Assembly (NCBI GenBank): GCA_035362335.1
Contig: DAOSDL010000002.1
Span: 62,001-126,000 of the forward strand
From: JAOSJT01 sp035362335
GTDB lineage: Bacteria > Bacteroidota > Ignavibacteria > SZUA-365
Reading direction: 5' to 3'
Length of the DNA: 64,000 nt
The notes under the pieces were generated by a model. The model was not told the DNA's origin. It saw only the letters and a program-made list of their open reading frames with translations, and made no database searches. Shown one piece after another: positions 61,472 to 64,000 of the stretch (the stretch's first letter is position 1; every line of letters starts with the position of its first letter). The translations under genes were made by a program, and so were the position numbers.

Positions 61472-62839
61472 TTACACAATCATGCTCTTCATGAAATCCC
61501 GCGCGCTGTACTGCTCGCAGGTGAAGATGATGTCCTTTTTCGCCACCTGCGCCTCGGCAGTTAGGAGCTTGGCGGACAACGCATTGAACTTGTTCTCGAG
61601 GTCCATCAAACTCATCGGCTCGCGCGGGTCGCCCTTCGGATACTCGAGGTATTCGCTGAACTCGCGGCCGTCCTTGGTGCGCACCACGACTTTCGAAGGT
61701 TGCTTGGCCGGAAACATTTTCTCGAATTCCTCGGATGCCTCGCCCTTGATGCGGTCGATCACTTCCCAGATGCGCGGATCCTTCAGCTTCTCGTCGGAGA
61801 AGGATTGCGTGGTCACCTTGTGGTCCACCAGCGCCGCGGCAATGCAGTACGGCAGCGAGTGGTCTGCGGTCTCGCGCGAATCGGGACGGTATTTGTGCGG
61901 ATCGAAGAGGATGTCGCAGGCGCGTGCGATGGTGGTGATGCGCACTTCCTCGATCTGATCGTGGGAAATGTTGTTCTCCGTCACCGCCTTCAACGTGCAG
62001 GTGATATGCGTGTGCGTGAGCGCTTCGGTCGGGAAGGCCTTCATCGAACATTCGAGAATCTTGAACTTCTCGCCGAGGCCGCCTACCAGCTTCTCCACAT
62101 TCCAGTCGGGTCCGAACACATCCATCAGGCCTTCCTTGCCTTCGAATACCGCTTCGGTGCCGGTGTATCCGCGCTGTGCGAGCAAGGCCGCGAACACGCC
62201 GGTTTGCACGGCCATGGGATCGACAGTGTTCTTCATCATCGTCAGCTTGCCCGCGGTGGGACAACCGATGGTGTGATTGTGCGCGCCGTTGATGCCAATG
62301 GCGTTCACCATTTGATCCTCGGTGAGGCCGAGCATTTTGCCCGCCACGATGGGCGAAACGAACTGCGTGAGCGTGGCGTGATGCCATTTGCGTTCGCGTA
62401 CGCCGGGCACGGCGAATTCGCACAACCGCTGCTCGAATTCATAGGCCAGGACGATGGCCACGATCACGTCCTTCATCGAGGCGTTCACCTTCTCGCCCAC
62501 GGCCAGCGCGGCGGGAATGATGTCCGACGGATGCGACGGGTCCTCTTTCCAGTAAATGTCGTTGAAATCCAGCGCGCGAATCATGAGCGAGTTCACCAGC
62601 GTGGCATTCACCGCGGGCATTTTGTCGCCAAAGCCCAGCACAGTGGCTTCTTCGGCGCCGCCTGTCTCCAGATAAATGTCGCGGACGATGTTCACATCCT
62701 TCGTGTGACTGGCGCCATAGGCGCAGCCAATGCTGTCGTAGAGATAGCGCTTGACTTCGAGAACCACATCCTCCGGCAAATCCTCGTATTTCAGGCCGAC
62801 GGCGAAGCGCGCGATCTGTCGTGATAACGAAATGTCCAT
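61472..62839 (-). CDS. MmgE/PrpD family protein (2-methylcitrate dehydratase-like)
   Basis: 455 residues of the MmgE/PrpD fold. Characteristic segments: DSIGCAYGASH (about 35-45), ALDFNDIYWKEDPSHPSDIIPAAL (about 88-111), GINGAHNHTIG (about 178-188), KAFPTEALTHTHITC (about 267-281) and DHSLPYCIAAAL (about 325-336). Members include 2-methylcitrate dehydratase and cis-aconitate decarboxylase, and PrpD-like enzymes do not use an iron-sulphur cluster. It is preceded on the same strand by a homoaconitase-like gene with 42 bp between, so the two may catalyse consecutive dehydration-hydration steps on a tricarboxylate. Exact substrate not assigned; PrpC and PrpB are not here. Confidence 0.88.
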   Translation of the reverse strand: MDISLSRQIARFAVGLKYEDLPEDVVLEVKRYLYDSIGCAYGASHTKDVNIVRDIYLETGGAEEATVLGFGDKMPAVNATLVNSLMIRALDFNDIYWKEDPSHPSDIIPAALAVGEKVNASMKDVIVAIVLAYEFEQRLCEFAVPGVRERKWHHATLTQFVSPIVAGKMLGLTEDQMVNAIGINGAHNHTIGCPTAGKLTMMKNTVDPMAVQTGVFAALLAQRGYTGTEAVFEGKEGLMDVFGPDWNVEKLVGGLGEKFKILECSMKAFPTEALTHTHITCTLKAVTENNISHDQIEEVRITTIARACDILFDPHKYRPDSRETADHSLPYCIAAALVDHKVTTQSFSDEKLKDPRIWEVIDRIKGEASEEFEKMFPAKQPSKVVVRTKDGREFSEYLEYPKGDPREPMSLMDLENKFNALSAKLLTAEAQVAKKDIIFTCEQYSARDFMKSMIV

Positions 62840-62881
62840 GATACGTCCTTGTTGTATGAAAAAAACGTCGTTCGAGCGTGT

Positions 62882-64000
62882 TTATCCCAGGTTGCGGGTC
62901 ACCCAGGCCTCGAGGCCGCCGACCAGGACGAGTTCCTGCGCGGCGGGACCGATCGGATCGATGCGGTATTCCTTGCCATCGGCACGAATGAGCGAGGCGC
63001 GGAAATCGATTTCCGCATCGATGCCCGTACGTACCGTGGCCTGCGCATCGCCGAAACGCTGCTTGAGATCCTGGGCCAATGCGGGGCATTCCACGACCAG
63101 GAAACCGTTGTTGATGGCATTGCGCGCGTACGTCTCGCTCAGCGAACCGGCGAGCACCAGACGAATGCCGCGATACTTCAGCGCTGTGGCCGCTTGCTCG
63201 CGCGAACTGCCCGTGCCGAAGTTGAAGCCCCCCACCAGGATGTCGCCCTCACGGGCCAAGGTCTGGAACGCGGGGTCGTAATTCTCCATCGCCACCGCGG
63301 CTTGCTGCTCGGGGGTGAAATCATCCACGTACGTGTATTTGCCGGGATAAATGCCGTCGGTGTTGAGATTGTCCTGATGGCAAAACAACAGCTCGCCTCG
63401 CAGAACCGGCTCGAAGCCATCGATCACCAGTGTCTCGCCCCGTGCCACATCCACGCGCGGCGGGAGTTGCATTGTACCTGCCGGTGCAATCGATGGCATG
63501 TCCATGGGCATGGCGATGCGTCCCGCCACCGCCGACGCCGCAACCACCGCGGGCGACGCCAGATACGCTTGCGCGCTCGACGATCCCATGCGTCCTTTGA
63601 AATTGCGGTTCGTCGCCGAGATTCCCGTTTCACCATCCTCCAACAATCCCACACCCAGGCCGATGCAGGGTCCGCAGCCCGGCGGCAACAGTAGCGCCCC
63701 CGCCTGTTCTATCGCCTGCCAGTCGCCTGCTTCTTCGAGCGCGCGTTGCACTTCGCTGGATGCGGCCGACACGTACAGCTGCACGCCCTCGGCCACGCGC
63801 TTGCCACGCAGCACCGCCGCGGCTTCGCGCAAATCCTCGACACGACCGTTCACGCAGCTCAGAAGATAGGCCTTGTGAATCGGAATGGGCTGTTCCCGCA
63901 GTGCGGCCACGGCCGTCATCACCTTCACGTGATTGGGACCGGACACATGCGGCGTGACGGTGGCCAGATCGAGTGTGAGTACCTTGGCGTACACCGCGTC
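62882..64000 (-). CDS. homoaconitase-like aconitase-family hydro-lyase, C-terminal part
   Basis: At least 373 residues; the 5' end is outside the window. The aconitase core holds the cluster-binding cysteines in LLSCVNGR and LPPGCGPCIG, then GISATNRNFKGRMG and AYLASPAVVAASAVAG, and in the same chain the swivel domain GGFNFGTGSSREQAATALK with the Ser/Arg substrate loop. Large and small domains joined in one chain, with the LEDGETGISATNRNFKGRMG wording, is closest to fungal-type homoaconitase (LYS4) among aconitase relatives. It would interconvert a homocitrate-like or related tricarboxylate. A fused LeuCD-like dehydratase or a 2-methylaconitate hydratase are alternatives. Upstream of the MmgE/PrpD gene. 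Confidence 0.8.
   Translation of the reverse strand, partial: DAVYAKVLTLDLATVTPHVSGPNHVKVMTAVAALREQPIPIHKAYLLSCVNGRVEDLREAAAVLRGKRVAEGVQLYVSAASSEVQRALEEAGDWQAIEQAGALLLPPGCGPCIGLGVGLLEDGETGISATNRNFKGRMGSSSAQAYLASPAVVAASAVAGRIAMPMDMPSIAPAGTMQLPPRVDVARGETLVIDGFEPVLRGELLFCHQDNLNTDGIYPGKYTYVDDFTPEQQAAVAMENYDPAFQTLAREGDILVGGFNFGTGSSREQAATALKYRGIRLVLAGSLSETYARNAINNGFLVVECPALAQDLKQRFGDAQATVRTGIDAEIDFRASLIRADGKEYRIDPIGPAAQELVLVGGLEAWVTRNLG

Noticed and set aside
61053..62423. 456-codon minus-strand frame overlapping the MmgE/PrpD gene
   Set aside because: Out-of-frame shadow rich in Arg and His; the MmgE/PrpD frame has clear family motifs.

Overview
The window looks like a draft-assembly contig from a Gram-negative bacterium of the FCB group (Bacteroidota, Chlorobiota or Kapabacteria-like). 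The evidence is two secreted proteins with type IX secretion (Por) C-terminal sorting tails, a 31-residue very basic AURKAIP1/COX24-type ribosomal protein of the kind seen in this group, a two-component-propeller sensor kinase, an HtrA lipoprotein, and high-GC, densely packed genes often joined by 4-bp ATGA overlaps. Two runs of exactly 100 N (32591-32690 and 33516-33615) are scaffold gaps inside tandem repeats. The phylum is inference; there is no rRNA here to settle it.

Layout. 1-7252 (minus): the start of an Xre-family regulator, a DODA-type extradiol dioxygenase, a small YCII-like protein, then a coupled run of DUF169, double-GNAT, HEAT-like, secreted hydrolase, DinB-like, orphan acyltransferase-domain and DUF2279 proteins. 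7690-9625: a POT peptide transporter and a HicBA toxin-antitoxin pair. 9924-17717: a large secreted BNR/sortilin-like propeller protein, an AmrA-AmrB-DUF2520 operon, a flavin reductase, an ALDH7-type aldehyde dehydrogenase and an Rrf2 regulator.

17903-34564 (minus) is a type IV pilus / type II secretion-like gene set: two near-identical-architecture major pilins with a two-residue leader and no Glu5, PilC, PilB, three minor prepilin-like proteins, a PilT-like ATPase with a changed Asp box, a PilM-PilN (GspL-like) fusion, a PilO protein with a PilP-like tail, a short secretin and a multi-PAS hybrid kinase. Between the two pilin genes lie about 2 kb of non-coding DNA with three tandem repeat families. 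35150-36882 is an OmpR-type two-component system whose kinase 3' end has been duplicated twice downstream.

37197-46625 (minus) is a complete chemosensory operon in the order CheW, CheR-TPR, CheW, MCP, CheA-REC, CheB, REC-histidine kinase. This matches the parts list of the Wsp surface-sensing system, but the diguanylate cyclase output WspR is replaced by a receiver fused to a histidine kinase. Its position beside the pilus cluster suggests it controls the pilus or surface behaviour. This chemosensory-pilus pair is the best candidate for an undescribed system in the window.

46887-64000: plsY-htrA-purB operon (minus); sppA, an HU protein, zinc-ribbon/TPR, the small ribosomal protein, HIT, YtxH, DUF948-like, UbiA/DPPR-synthase-like and DUF362 genes (plus); a propeller sensor kinase with a REC-kinase partner (minus); and an MmgE/PrpD gene downstream of a homoaconitase-like gene that runs off the end. 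No tRNA, rRNA, CRISPR array or insertion sequence was seen.
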